Origin: AC-32 sp038237925
Lineage (GTDB): Bacteria > Actinomycetota > Thermoleophilia > Gaiellales > Gaiellaceae
Direction: 5' to 3'
NCBI GenBank assembly: GCA_038237925.1
Contig: JBBRYF010000006.1
Coordinates: 62,001-126,000, forward strand
Length of the DNA: 64,000 nt
Shown: positions 1 through 7,567 of the stretch, in pieces
Numbering within the stretch: the first letter of the stretch is position 1
Layout: each line of letters starts with the position of its first letter
Notes under the pieces: generated by a model
Database searches by the model: none
The model's input: the letters and a program-made list of their open reading frames with translations, nothing else
Told to the model about the DNA's origin: nothing
Program-made: the position numbers and the translations under genes

Positions 1-197
1 GGCTTCAGGATGTAGCGATGGAAAGCCCCAAAGGCAAGGCCCGCGTGGAGGACGAATTTCGTCTTTGCGAAGTGAACGCGGCCAGAGCAGACGATCGACG
101 CCTTCCCTTGGGAGTTCGTCGTTGTGGTCACTTTCGCACCGCCGCAGCCGACAGCCGCGAGCAGTACGACGAGCATCAGTACAGTCGTTCTTGGCAT
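1..197 (-). CDS. Putative lipoprotein, 3' part outside window
   Basis: Reading leftward from the ATG at 197-195, the frame stays open to the window edge, so only about 65 residues are visible. It begins MPRTTVLMLVVLLAAVGCGG. This is a short charged start, a hydrophobic stretch and a V-G-C lipobox, so the mature protein probably begins at Cys18 and is lipid-anchored. The next part is Thr-rich, followed by a segment containing CSGRVHFAKTKFVLHAGLAF, which resembles a conserved actinobacterial secreted family of unknown function (recalled resemblance only). It lies 54 nt downstream of the phosphatase gene on the same strand and could be cotranscribed. The start and lipobox are seen; the function is unknown. 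Confidence 0.6.
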   Translation of the reverse strand, partial: MPRTTVLMLVVLLAAVGCGGAKVTTTTNSQGKASIVCSGRVHFAKTKFVLHAGLAFGAFHRYILK

Positions 198-250
198 GCC
201 GCCGATCGTGCCCGCCCGGCCTAACCGGAAACGTCCCATTCGCCCAGGAG

Positions 251-1750
251 TTAAGCGACGCAGAGGACGACGACCGTGCCGTCATCTTCGAGCGGCTCGC
301 GCCAGCAGTCGGTCACGCCTTGCAGGATCGCCATCGCGGTGGCGGCCGCAGTCGGATTCTCGGCAACCGCGTCCACGGCGCGCCGGATCCCCTCGATCCC
401 GAACTTTCCGCCTCCCTCGGTCTTTCGCTCTGTGATCCCGTCCGTCACGAGCACGAGTCGCTCGTCTGATTGGAGCTGACGCTCGGTTGGGGTGAAGCTC
501 CGATCGTCTTCGCCGACACCAAGCGCAGGGTGGTCCGGGCCCTCAAGCTCCGAGACGTCGCCGTCGACCGCGACCAGGAAGGCGTGCGGGTGCCCGCAGT
601 TCACCCAGGTGAAGGTGCTGGTTGCGCCACGCCAGCGAGCGATGAGTGCGGTGACGTGGAAGTCGGGATTGCCGAGCCGGCGTACCGTCTCGTGCATCGC
701 GGATAGCGCCTCACACAGATCGTCGCCACTTCGGCGCGCGGCCCGGAGTGCCCCGAGTGCCGAGGCGCCCAGACCGGCGGCCGTCGGGCCATTGCCGGCC
801 GCATCGGCGATCGCAAGCCAGGCGCCGTCGCGGTTCTCGACGAAGTCGAACCAGTCGCCGCCGACCTCGTAGGTCGGTAGCAGCCCGCCGGCCAGCTGCG
901 CACCCGTGATCCGCGCGATTCGCGGCGGAAAGAGGTTCTGCTGGATCTCAGCGGCTGGTGTCGTCGGCTTCCGACGTCGCGCCGACTCGATCTGGTCCGT
1001 GTAGTCGTTTGCGAGCTCGAGCGCCGCGGCACCCTGTTTGGCGATGTCCTCGAGCGACGCGCTCGGCGTCCCGATGCAAAGTAGGAGTCCGAGCACGCGC
1101 CCCCGGAGCCACAGCGGCTCGGCGACGCAGCCCGGCAGCTGCTCACGGAGCCGAAGCTGGAAAGCCGGCAGACCCTCCGGGACGATCTCCGGCCCGAGTG
1201 CCGGCGGCGCTTCGAGCTCGGCGGGGAAGTCCTCTGAGCCTGCGAGCCGGATCAGCTGCGACCCGTCGATGTCGATCACGTAGAGCGCTACCGGGACGCC
1301 ACCCGCACGGCGTGCTTCGGCGACCAGCTGGTCGGGAACGAGATGCGGTGGTACCTCGTCGAGGATGTGCGTCACCTCAAGCCCAAGCGGGCGGTCACGA
1401 CCGAGTTGGCCGGGCGCGCGGAACGGGATCGTCGCCACACCTCCGCTCGGCACTGCCTGCGAGATACCCGTGCGCTCTTGGAGCGCGCGCTCGAGTGCCT
1501 GGCGGCTCGAAAAATGGCGGTAGAGGGTGGAGCGGCCGACCCCGGCGGCGGCTGCGACCTCGATCATGGTCGTGCGGCGGTCGCCTGCGAGGGCCGCTGC
1601 GGCATCCAAGATTCGTTCCCGGCTGACTAGGGCATCGGTGCGCATTCGCGCCTGTTCGTGCGCGATTGCATCCTGGTGGGGCCTACTTTCGGGCTCGCTC
1701 ACGCTGCGTTCACCGTACCGGCCCGACCCCGGAACTTGCTTTTGCCCCAT
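251..1750 (-). CDS. TetR-type HTH fused to SpoIIE-like PP2C phosphatase
   Basis: 499 residues. Residues about 36-95 form a TetR-family N-terminal DNA-binding domain (RERILDAAAAL, then VGRSTLYRHFSSRQALERAL). A middle segment of about 150 residues looks like a GAF-type sensor region. Residues about 265-499 are a SpoIIE/PP2C serine phosphatase, with EIQQNLFPP, EVGGDWFDF, ADAAGNGPTAAGLGA, NCGHPHAFLV and LVTDGITERK supplying the metal-binding Asp/Gly signatures. SpoIIE-type phosphatases usually act on anti-sigma-factor antagonists; placing one behind a TetR HTH is uncommon. No anti-sigma gene is adjacent. The start is uncertain: ATG at 1750 gives the longest form, and GTG at 1702 or ATG at 1645 would still keep the whole HTH. 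The phosphatase is confident; a DNA-binding role for the N terminus is inference. Confidence 0.85.
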   Translation of the reverse strand: MGQKQVPGSGRYGERSVSEPESRPHQDAIAHEQARMRTDALVSRERILDAAAALAGDRRTTMIEVAAAAGVGRSTLYRHFSSRQALERALQERTGISQAVPSGGVATIPFRAPGQLGRDRPLGLEVTHILDEVPPHLVPDQLVAEARRAGGVPVALYVIDIDGSQLIRLAGSEDFPAELEAPPALGPEIVPEGLPAFQLRLREQLPGCVAEPLWLRGRVLGLLLCIGTPSASLEDIAKQGAAALELANDYTDQIESARRRKPTTPAAEIQQNLFPPRIARITGAQLAGGLLPTYEVGGDWFDFVENRDGAWLAIADAAGNGPTAAGLGASALGALRAARRSGDDLCEALSAMHETVRRLGNPDFHVTALIARWRGATSTFTWVNCGHPHAFLVAVDGDVSELEGPDHPALGVGEDDRSFTPTERQLQSDERLVLVTDGITERKTEGGGKFGIEGIRRAVDAVAENPTAAATAMAILQGVTDCWREPLEDDGTVVVLCVA

Positions 1751-1905
1751 TTAGCGGGAATTTTGTTCCTGTTTTCCTTGGCTGCTTGCTTTTTCACGTT
1801 TTGATCGCGCGGTAAGGGAGACAGCATGTCCCATATGTCCCCGACCTGCACGAACCATTCCCCCGTGCGTCCTCTCTGTGGGCGCACCCGGAAAGGAGCG
1901 ATCTG

Positions 1906-2688
1906 ATGATCCTCTTTAGCATCCGCGGCAGCATCGACAACGCCTTCACGGTCTTCTTCGCCTGGTTGCCGCGCCTCGCCGGGGCGCTGATCGTGCTGGT
2001 GCTTGGCTACCTCGTGGCCAAAATCATCGCCAAGCTGATCTGGCGCGCGCTGCAGGGCGCCGGACTTGACCGAACCCTGCACTCGGGGCAAGGCGGAAAC
2101 TTCGTCCAGAAGGTCGCCAAGAGCCCCTCCTATCTGATCGGACAGATTGCCTTCTGGGCCATCTTCCTCGGCGCCATCTCACTCGCGGCCTCGGTGCTTG
2201 GGATCGCCGCTCTGACCGGCTTCGTCGCCGCGATTTGGGCCTACATCCCAAACGTCATCGCCGCATTCGTGATCTTCCTGGTGGCCGGAGCGATTTCAGC
2301 CGCAGTCGCTGCGCTTGTCGGCCGAGTGATGGGCGAGACCCCGCTCGGCAAGATCGTCGCCACTGGGGTGCCGATCATCGTCATGTCGATCGCGGTCTTC
2401 ATGATCCTCGCCCAGCTCAAGATCGCGACTCAGATCGTGACGATCACCTACGCGGCGATCTGGGGTGCAATCGCGCTCGGCTCGGCGCTTGCCTTCGGCC
2501 TCGGCGGACGCGACGTCGCCGCCCGGATGCTCGAGGGCGCGTACGTAAAGGGCCAGGCGAACAAGGAGCAGTACAAGCGCGATTTCGACAAGGGCGTCGC
2601 GCGAGCAAAGGAAGAGGCGGCCCGCAAGAAGGAAGAGATGGCCGCCGATACGGCCACGCAACCTGGCGCGCGAGTCGCCCCGTCCTAG
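1906..2688 (+). CDS. Conserved TM-helix membrane protein (MscS-like small channel family)
   Basis: 260 residues, with a good ribosome site (AAAGGAG) 7 nt before the ATG. The first helix (LPRLAGALIVLVLGYLVAKI) matches the conserved TM helix seen in mechanosensitive-channel-like proteins. Further hydrophobic segments follow near residues 75-100, 108-135 and 145-200, with the glycine pattern GLGGRDVA ending the last one. The C terminus is a highly charged Lys/Glu/Ala tail. It lacks a full MscS beta domain, so ion-channel function is only suggested. It heads a same-strand run of stress/envelope genes. Confidence 0.75.
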   Translation: MILFSIRGSIDNAFTVFFAWLPRLAGALIVLVLGYLVAKIIAKLIWRALQGAGLDRTLHSGQGGNFVQKVAKSPSYLIGQIAFWAIFLGAISLAASVLGIAALTGFVAAIWAYIPNVIAAFVIFLVAGAISAAVAALVGRVMGETPLGKIVATGVPIIVMSIAVFMILAQLKIATQIVTITYAAIWGAIALGSALAFGLGGRDVAARMLEGAYVKGQANKEQYKRDFDKGVARAKEEAARKKEEMAADTATQPGARVAPS

Positions 2689-2727
2689 CGCGCCGTCCAA
2701 TGTCCTCAAGATGGGAACGGAGGAGGG

Positions 2728-3423
2728 ATGATGGCTCAGACGATGAGCATGGATCGGCTCGCGCAGCTGCGCGGTGCCCCCGTCTACGACTCAGCCGGCG
2801 ACAAGATCGGCGAGGTGGAGGAGATCTTCTACGACTACCAGAGCAACGAGCCGGAGTGGATCGGGCTCGGCACCGGGTTCTTCGGTAAGAAGCGGGTGCT
2901 CGTCCCGGTCCGCGACGCGTCGATCGAAGGCGACGGCGTCTCCGTCCCCTATTCCAAGGATGTCGTCAAAGGCTCGCCCGACATCGACGGGGAGGAGATC
3001 AGCTCCGAGACCGAGCGGGAGCTCTACGCCTACTACGCGGGCGGCGATACTGATGCGCCGACCGCACGCGAGGGCAGCGTCACCCGGCATGAGGAGGAGC
3101 TCCAGGTGGGCAAGCGGCCAGTCCAGACCGGCGAGGCGCGCCTGCGTAAGTGGGTCGAGACCGAGCCGGTCGACGTCGACGTCGAGCTAAAGCGCGAGAC
3201 CGCACACGTCACCCGCGAACAGATCGACGAGCCCGTCTCCGATGCTGAGATCGGCGAGGACGAGGTCAAGGTCCCGCTGCGCGCAGAAGAGCCCGTCGTC
3301 GCGAAGCAGACGGTCGCCAAGGAGCGGGTCGGGCTGGAGAAAGACGTCGAGACCGACCGGCAGACGGTCTCGGACGAGGTGCGCAAGGAGCGTGTGGACG
3401 TGGAAGGAGATCAGGGCTCCTAG
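2728..3423 (+). CDS. PRC-barrel plus DUF2382 stress protein
   Basis: 231 residues. Residues 5-85 form a PRC-barrel domain (GAPVYDSAGDKIGEVEEIFY, then VLVPVRDASIEG). Residues about 110-230 are a DUF2382 (YsnF/AvaK type) region rich in charged heptad-like segments, with RHEEELQVGKRPVQTGEARL as the recognisable opening. Family members are usually soluble proteins induced by general stress; no enzymatic residues are apparent. A GGAGGA ribosome site precedes two consecutive ATG codons (2728 and 2731). The next gene carries a second DUF2382 domain without the PRC barrel, so the two look like a split or duplicated pair. Confidence 0.85.
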   Translation: MMAQTMSMDRLAQLRGAPVYDSAGDKIGEVEEIFYDYQSNEPEWIGLGTGFFGKKRVLVPVRDASIEGDGVSVPYSKDVVKGSPDIDGEEISSETERELYAYYAGGDTDAPTAREGSVTRHEEELQVGKRPVQTGEARLRKWVETEPVDVDVELKRETAHVTREQIDEPVSDAEIGEDEVKVPLRAEEPVVAKQTVAKERVGLEKDVETDRQTVSDEVRKERVDVEGDQGS

Positions 3424-3594
3424 CGAACCGCGCCCCCGGGCGAGGGCTGACGGGGTCCAGCTCTCGCCCGCGGCGCGTCATTCGATGCTGGAGGGAGGAA
3501 GGAAATGGCCATAGTTGACCGCGCAAAAGACAGAAACGTGTCGCGGCCGAACGCCTGCCGCGCCCCAGTCCGAGCGGCCAGGTAAAGAGGCGAC

Positions 3595-3969
3595 ATGTCA
3601 GACCGAGAACGAACCGAGCTAACTCGCCATGAGGAAGAGCTTCGTCTCGGGACACGGACCGCGACCGTTGGTTCGGTGCACGCAAAGAAGCGGGTGGAGG
3701 TCGAGAAGGTGACGCGAGACTTCCCGCGCCACGTCGAGCACGCCGAGGTTGAGCGCATCTCTGCGGACGAAAACGACAGCGGCGAGGTTGAGATGCTGCC
3801 CGATGGCTCGGTTTCGATCCCGATCCTGGAAGAAGAGCTCGTGGTCACGAAGCGAACGGTCGTCCGCGAACGGATCGTGATTCGCAAGGAGACTGTCACC
3901 GAACGGGAGCGCGTCGAGACCGAGCTTCGCCGCGAGCGGGTCGAGCTCGAAAGCGAACGGGCCGAATGA
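3595..3969 (+). CDS. Stand-alone DUF2382 protein
   Basis: 124 residues, almost entirely DUF2382: it opens RHEEELRLGTRTATVGSVHA, has the central DGSVSIPILEEELVVTKRT segment and ends in a long Arg/Glu helix (ERVETELRRERVELESERAE). It is the C-terminal module of the upstream PRC-barrel protein repeated as its own gene, 171 nt downstream. The gap between them (3424-3594) has no convincing gene. Probable cytoplasmic stress protein of unknown biochemical role. Confidence 0.8.
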   Translation: MSDRERTELTRHEEELRLGTRTATVGSVHAKKRVEVEKVTRDFPRHVEHAEVERISADENDSGEVEMLPDGSVSIPILEEELVVTKRTVVRERIVIRKETVTERERVETELRRERVELESERAE

Positions 3970-3996
3970 TCGGAACCCGACAGCTAAGGAGGCACG

Positions 3997-4170
3997 ATGC
4001 AAGTCGACAAGCAACAGATTGTTGATCTGCTCCGCCAAAGGGGCGATCACGCCAAGGCGACTGAGGCCGAGCAAGAGCTGCCGGACAAGGTCGATCACGA
4101 ACAGCATCAGGATCTCCTGCAGCGGTTTGGCGTTGATCCACAGGAGCTTCTGACGAAATTCGCCAAGTAA
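3997..4170 (+). CDS. Small conserved hypothetical protein (57 aa)
   Basis: A perfect TAAGGAGG ribosome site at 3985-3992 sits 4 nt before the ATG. The protein is 57 residues, starting MQVDKQQIVDLLRQRGDH and ending LQRFGVDPQELLTKFAK. It looks like two helices joined by an acidic linker (ELPDKVD). I recall similar short proteins in actinobacteria but know no function. It lies between the DUF2382 gene and a zinc-ribbon gene, with short spacing on both sides, so it is probably in the same operon. Confidence 0.7.
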   Translation: MQVDKQQIVDLLRQRGDHAKATEAEQELPDKVDHEQHQDLLQRFGVDPQELLTKFAK

Positions 4171-4194
4171 GCGGCCGAGGAAAAGGAGACCGAG

Positions 4195-4383
4195 ATGGCA
4201 GACCCCACGCCCGTCGGCAGTGACGTTTCCGCTGGTACCTACCAGTGCACGAACTGTGGCTTCGAGCTGAGCGCCCAATCGGTGCAGTCGTTGCCGCCCT
4301 GCCCGAAATGCGAAGGCCCATACTCGTGGAAGACGATCACCGGAGGAGACAGCGCTGAGGATCCATACCCGGAAGAGTCGTAG
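4195..4383 (+). CDS. Small zinc-ribbon protein
   Basis: 62 residues with two CxxC knuckles, CTNCGF at about residues 18-23 and CPKC at about 37-40, 15 residues apart, which is a rubredoxin-like or zinc-ribbon fold. The tail is acidic. An AAAAGGAGA ribosome site precedes the ATG. It lies 24 nt after the 57-aa gene. Probably binds one Zn or Fe ion; partner unknown. Confidence 0.75.
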   Translation: MADPTPVGSDVSAGTYQCTNCGFELSAQSVQSLPPCPKCEGPYSWKTITGGDSAEDPYPEES

Positions 4384-4441
4384 CGTCGCGCCGTCGACTT
4401 CGTGCTCAAGGCAGCTCGACCCCGTCGAAAGCCTGGCCGTT

Positions 4442-4876
4442 ATGTTCAGCCAGCTGGGAAAGGGAGGAGTGGTCTGGATCGGCCTGGGACCACTCCTCGC
4501 GAGCTCGCGCGGCCGCGATGTTCGACGCGTCTCGGTTGGGGTCGCTGTTACGGTCACAGCGGCTCATCTCAGCTCGATGCTGCTGGCGCGGATGATCGGT
4601 CGGGCGAGACCCTGTGCGGCAGGTCGCAAGCTTGCTCTTATTCCCTGTCCAGAAGGTCCAGCGATGCCGTCGGACCAGGCCGCGAGTTCGGTCGCGGGCG
4701 CGATTGTTCTGGGCGCCGTTGCGCCCAAGGCAAAGCTGCCCCTTCTCGGCCTCGCAGCGGCGATCGGCGGTGCGCGCATACGGGCCGGCGTTCATCACCG
4801 GACCGACGTCCTCGCTGGTGCGCTCCTCGGCAGTGTGTTCGGCAGGGTTGGCTCGCGCTTGATCGCGCGGGTCTGA
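4442..4876 (+). CDS. PAP2-like membrane phosphatase, degenerate active site
   Basis: 144 residues with about four hydrophobic segments. Three motifs occur in PAP2/undecaprenyl-diphosphatase order: ARMIGRARPC (normally KX6RP), PSDQAASSVAG (normally PSGH) and RAGVHHRTDVLAGALLG (normally SRX5HX3D). The last motif keeps the nucleophile His and the Asp, but the PSGH motif has lost its Gly-His and the first motif is altered. It is therefore a PAP2 homologue that may be weakly active or inactive. GTG at 4469, just after GGGAAAGGGAGGA, is an alternative start. Confidence 0.6.
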   Translation: MFSQLGKGGVVWIGLGPLLASSRGRDVRRVSVGVAVTVTAAHLSSMLLARMIGRARPCAAGRKLALIPCPEGPAMPSDQAASSVAGAIVLGAVAPKAKLPLLGLAAAIGGARIRAGVHHRTDVLAGALLGSVFGRVGSRLIARV

Positions 4877-4943
4877 CGGCCGCTGTCGTCCGCGAGGCGC
4901 TGGACATCTTCCAGCTACCGATGGGCTTGCGTTTTCTTCTCTG

Positions 4944-5915
4944 ATGCGGCGGACACAGGACCAGAAGCGGATGAGCCAGCGAACCGCAGGGGCACACGGA
5001 GTAGCTGACAAGCCGACAAGCCTGCCGCGAGGCGCCTGGGGCGGCGTCTTGAAGCGGACCTTGCGAGAGTTCGGCGAGGACAACCTGACCGATTGGGCGG
5101 CAGCGCTCACCTACTACGGGATCCTTTCGATCTTTCCAGCCTTGATCGCACTCGTCTCGATCCTCGGCTTGATCGGGCATTCGGCAACAAAGCCGCTCCT
5201 GACGAACCTCGGCAGCTTCGCACCGGGGCCGGCGCACCAAATCCTCGCGAACGCCCTGCATGGATTGACGCAAAGCCGCGGCAGCGCGGGCCTTCTCTTC
5301 GTCATCGGCCTCTTGGGTGCCCTCTGGTCTGCGTCGAGCTACGTCGGGGCCTTCATGCGCGCCTCGAACCGGATCTGGGACGTCGAAGAAGGACGCCCGA
5401 TCTGGAAGACCGTTCCGCTCCGCCTGGCGGTCACGATCGTCATGCTCTTTCTGCTCGCGCTGAGCGCAATCGCAGTTGTCGTAACGGGCCCTCTCGCGAA
5501 CCGCGTCGGCAAGTTGATCGGAATTGGGGGCGCCGCGGTTACCGCCTGGGACATCGCAAAGTGGCCGGTGTTGATCCTCGTCGTCAGCGTGATGTTCTCG
5601 ATCCTCTACTACGCCTCTCCGAACGTGCGCCATCCGGGATTTCGCTGGTTGACGGCTGGCGGCATGCTCGCGGTTGTCGTCTGGATCGTCGCTTCGGGGG
5701 CCTTCGCCCTCTACCTCGCGGCCTTCAGCTCCTACAACAAGACCTACGGCTCGCTGGGGGCGATCATCATCTTCCTCGTCTGGCTGTGGCTCTCGAACGT
5801 CGCCGTCCTGCTCGGCGCCGAGCTCAATGCCGAGGTCGAACGCGGGAGGCAGATCGAGGCGGGGCAGCCCGCCGGCCGGGAGCCGTTCCTGCCGCCGCGT
5901 TCTGATCCCTCTTAG
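4944..5915 (+). CDS. YihY/BrkB family inner-membrane protein
   Basis: 323 residues. The N-terminal amphipathic region (REFGEDNLTDWAAALTYYGI) and first membrane helix (FPALIALVSILGLIG) are typical of YihY/UPF0761. About six hydrophobic segments follow, with the family signatures YASPNVRHPGFRWLTAGG and YNKTYGSLGAIIIFLVWLWL, then the LGAELNAEVER tail. An annotation as RNase BN for this family is considered wrong; the role is probably membrane transport or envelope integrity. An alternative ATG start lies at 4971. Confidence 0.85.
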   Translation: MRRTQDQKRMSQRTAGAHGVADKPTSLPRGAWGGVLKRTLREFGEDNLTDWAAALTYYGILSIFPALIALVSILGLIGHSATKPLLTNLGSFAPGPAHQILANALHGLTQSRGSAGLLFVIGLLGALWSASSYVGAFMRASNRIWDVEEGRPIWKTVPLRLAVTIVMLFLLALSAIAVVVTGPLANRVGKLIGIGGAAVTAWDIAKWPVLILVVSVMFSILYYASPNVRHPGFRWLTAGGMLAVVVWIVASGAFALYLAAFSSYNKTYGSLGAIIIFLVWLWLSNVAVLLGAELNAEVERGRQIEAGQPAGREPFLPPRSDPS

Positions 5916-6545
5916 CAGCGGTAGCTGGTAGCCGTGCTCGCTGAGCCGATTTCTCCCTCCAATGCGCCCCTCGCGACCCGACCCTTGCGCTGCTGATCGA
6001 AGTCGAGGGGCCGTTCCGCGTCATGACGAGCGCCGAGGATCAAGCGGACGCTGATGGCCTGAGCGTGGAACCAGTCCTAACGCGACGCAAGCGCGCGTCT
6101 TGAGGCAGCGCTCTTCGGCGATCCTGCCAGCGTTTTGCCAGCATCGCCGGTCCAAGAGACCGCTACCGCGTTCCGCTTGGCCGCGTCCGGAGCGCTCAAA
6201 ACGACCTAGCCACGTGCGCTAACGCGGCACGAGGCGGCACCGGCTGACCCCTTCGTTCCGCTTCCCAAGCTGAGGGTCGCGGGTTCGATCCCCGTCGTCC
6301 GCTCTCCACTGTACAAGCCGAACCCCGCTCCACCAGGAGGGTTTCGGCGTCTCTGGCGCTTCTTCCGCTTTACCGCTCTGAACCGTTAAGAACCGCCCGG
6401 AACGGCGCTCGCTGGCGCACGACTGGCGCGCATTCCTAGACTCGCTGCCTCGTCATGCGACGACCTCAGAACATCAACGTCCATGCCAAGTCTGCAACTG
6501 CAACGGCGGCGGCGAGCGCCGGCGTAGCGGTCGCGGTCGGTGCAC
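5916..6545 (+). other. Intergenic integration-scar region
   Basis: No convincing gene in 630 nt. The notable content is a tRNA-Gly 3' half at 6257-6303, followed within 130 nt by three short CTGGCGC repeats in a stretch resembling integrase arm-site DNA near phage or ICE attachment sites. No integrase gene or fragment was found. Confidence 0.5.
6257..6303 (+). pseudogene. tRNA-Gly(CCC) 3' half (probable attachment-site remnant)
   Basis: From 6257 to 6303 the sequence folds as the 3' half of a glycine tRNA: an anticodon arm with loop TTCCCAA (anticodon CCC at 6264-6266) and one mismatch in the stem, a 5-nt variable loop, a T arm (GCGGG TTCGATC CCCGT), the acceptor 3' strand CGTCCGC and discriminator T. 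The matching 5' half (GCGGACG plus a D arm) is absent directly upstream. tRNA 3' halves are what tyrosine-integrase elements usually leave or carry at att sites, so this is read as an att remnant rather than a working tRNA. Confidence 0.6.
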
Positions 6546-7436
6546 TCAGATCCAGTGCTGAAGATCGCGATCGATCAGCTCTTGGACCCGCTCGATGTCC
6601 GGTCTGAAGCTCGACCGGAGGCTCGCCGCGAGATCCGGATCGAGTTCCGGTACTCGGAGGTTCGCCCTGAACACCAGTTCCCGCCCGCGGCGGTGGATGC
6701 TACCCGGGACGAGGCGACGAAGCGCCTTGCCAATGAAGTTCATTCCGTGCGCGGTACGGTGCAGAGATCGGGAGCGAAGTTCTCCGCCCCGATTCAGCCG
6801 CGGGAGCCCGATGTCTACCCGAGGCTCTATCCCGAGGAAGCCGCTCAATTCGGTGATGAACTGAGCAGGGTCGTTCAGCTCTTCGAACAGGAATACCTTG
6901 ATGGCGTCCTTCGGGAACTCCTCGAAGTATTCGTTGAGGCGGTCGTAGTACAGGCTCCGAGTTCGATAGTGCCAGCGATACGCCCAGCCTGACGCTATCC
7001 GATGAGCTTCCTGACGCAGAGCCTCTCCGAAGTCTGCGAGTGGTTCGTCACCATTCCGACGTTGCCGCAGGAAGTCTGAGTACGCTCTCGCGACTGGGTC
7101 GCGCAAGATGGCAACGATCCTGCAGTGCGGGATCCGCCCCCGTATCGCTCGTGCGGTGCCTTGGAAGTAGATGTACGTTGTCGAGGCTTCCGTGACGACC
7201 CGCTGCCCAGACGCTCCCTCGAAGAGACGTTCGTAATCCTCAAGTCGGGTCACCAGATGGGAGAGGACCTGTCGGTCGTTCGGCCCTTCAAGCCGAAGCT
7301 CATGTGCTTCCGACGAGAAGAATTGGGGCTCTTTCGTCGCGCTTGCGAAAGCGTCGGGGTGCAGCGCCAGGTGCGCATGCACAGACGTCGTACCGCAGCG
7401 TGGAGCGCCGATTATGAGTGCGTTAGGAAGGGTCAT
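6546..7436 (-). CDS. PAPS-dependent sulfotransferase
   Basis: 296 residues. The N-terminal IIGAPRCGTTSVHAHLALHP is the 5'-phosphosulfate-binding loop, and IVAILRDPVARAYSDFLRQR is the 3'-phosphate-binding motif of the Sulfotransfer_1 family. YYDRLNEYFEEFPKDAIKVF and the following FLFEELNDP are also typical. It probably moves sulfate from PAPS to a carbohydrate or lipid acceptor that cannot be identified here. It stands alone next to the tRNA-Gly scar and could be cargo of a former island. Confidence 0.85.
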   Translation of the reverse strand: MTLPNALIIGAPRCGTTSVHAHLALHPDAFASATKEPQFFSSEAHELRLEGPNDRQVLSHLVTRLEDYERLFEGASGQRVVTEASTTYIYFQGTARAIRGRIPHCRIVAILRDPVARAYSDFLRQRRNGDEPLADFGEALRQEAHRIASGWAYRWHYRTRSLYYDRLNEYFEEFPKDAIKVFLFEELNDPAQFITELSGFLGIEPRVDIGLPRLNRGGELRSRSLHRTAHGMNFIGKALRRLVPGSIHRRGRELVFRANLRVPELDPDLAASLRSSFRPDIERVQELIDRDLQHWI

Positions 7437-7567
7437 ATGACTAGGCCTATGGACCGCAGACTAGCGACCATGCCAGCAGAACGCGCCGACCGCTCGGAGC
7501 GCGCCACCGGCCGCCAATTCAACGCTGGCCTTGTGACGGCTGTGGAGACGTTTACAGCACATGGACG

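Noticed and set aside
6040..6303. Possible intron-split tRNA-Gly using GCGGACG at about 6044
   Set aside because: The seven bases match an acceptor strand, but no D arm follows and no intron core is visible. Chance match is more likely.
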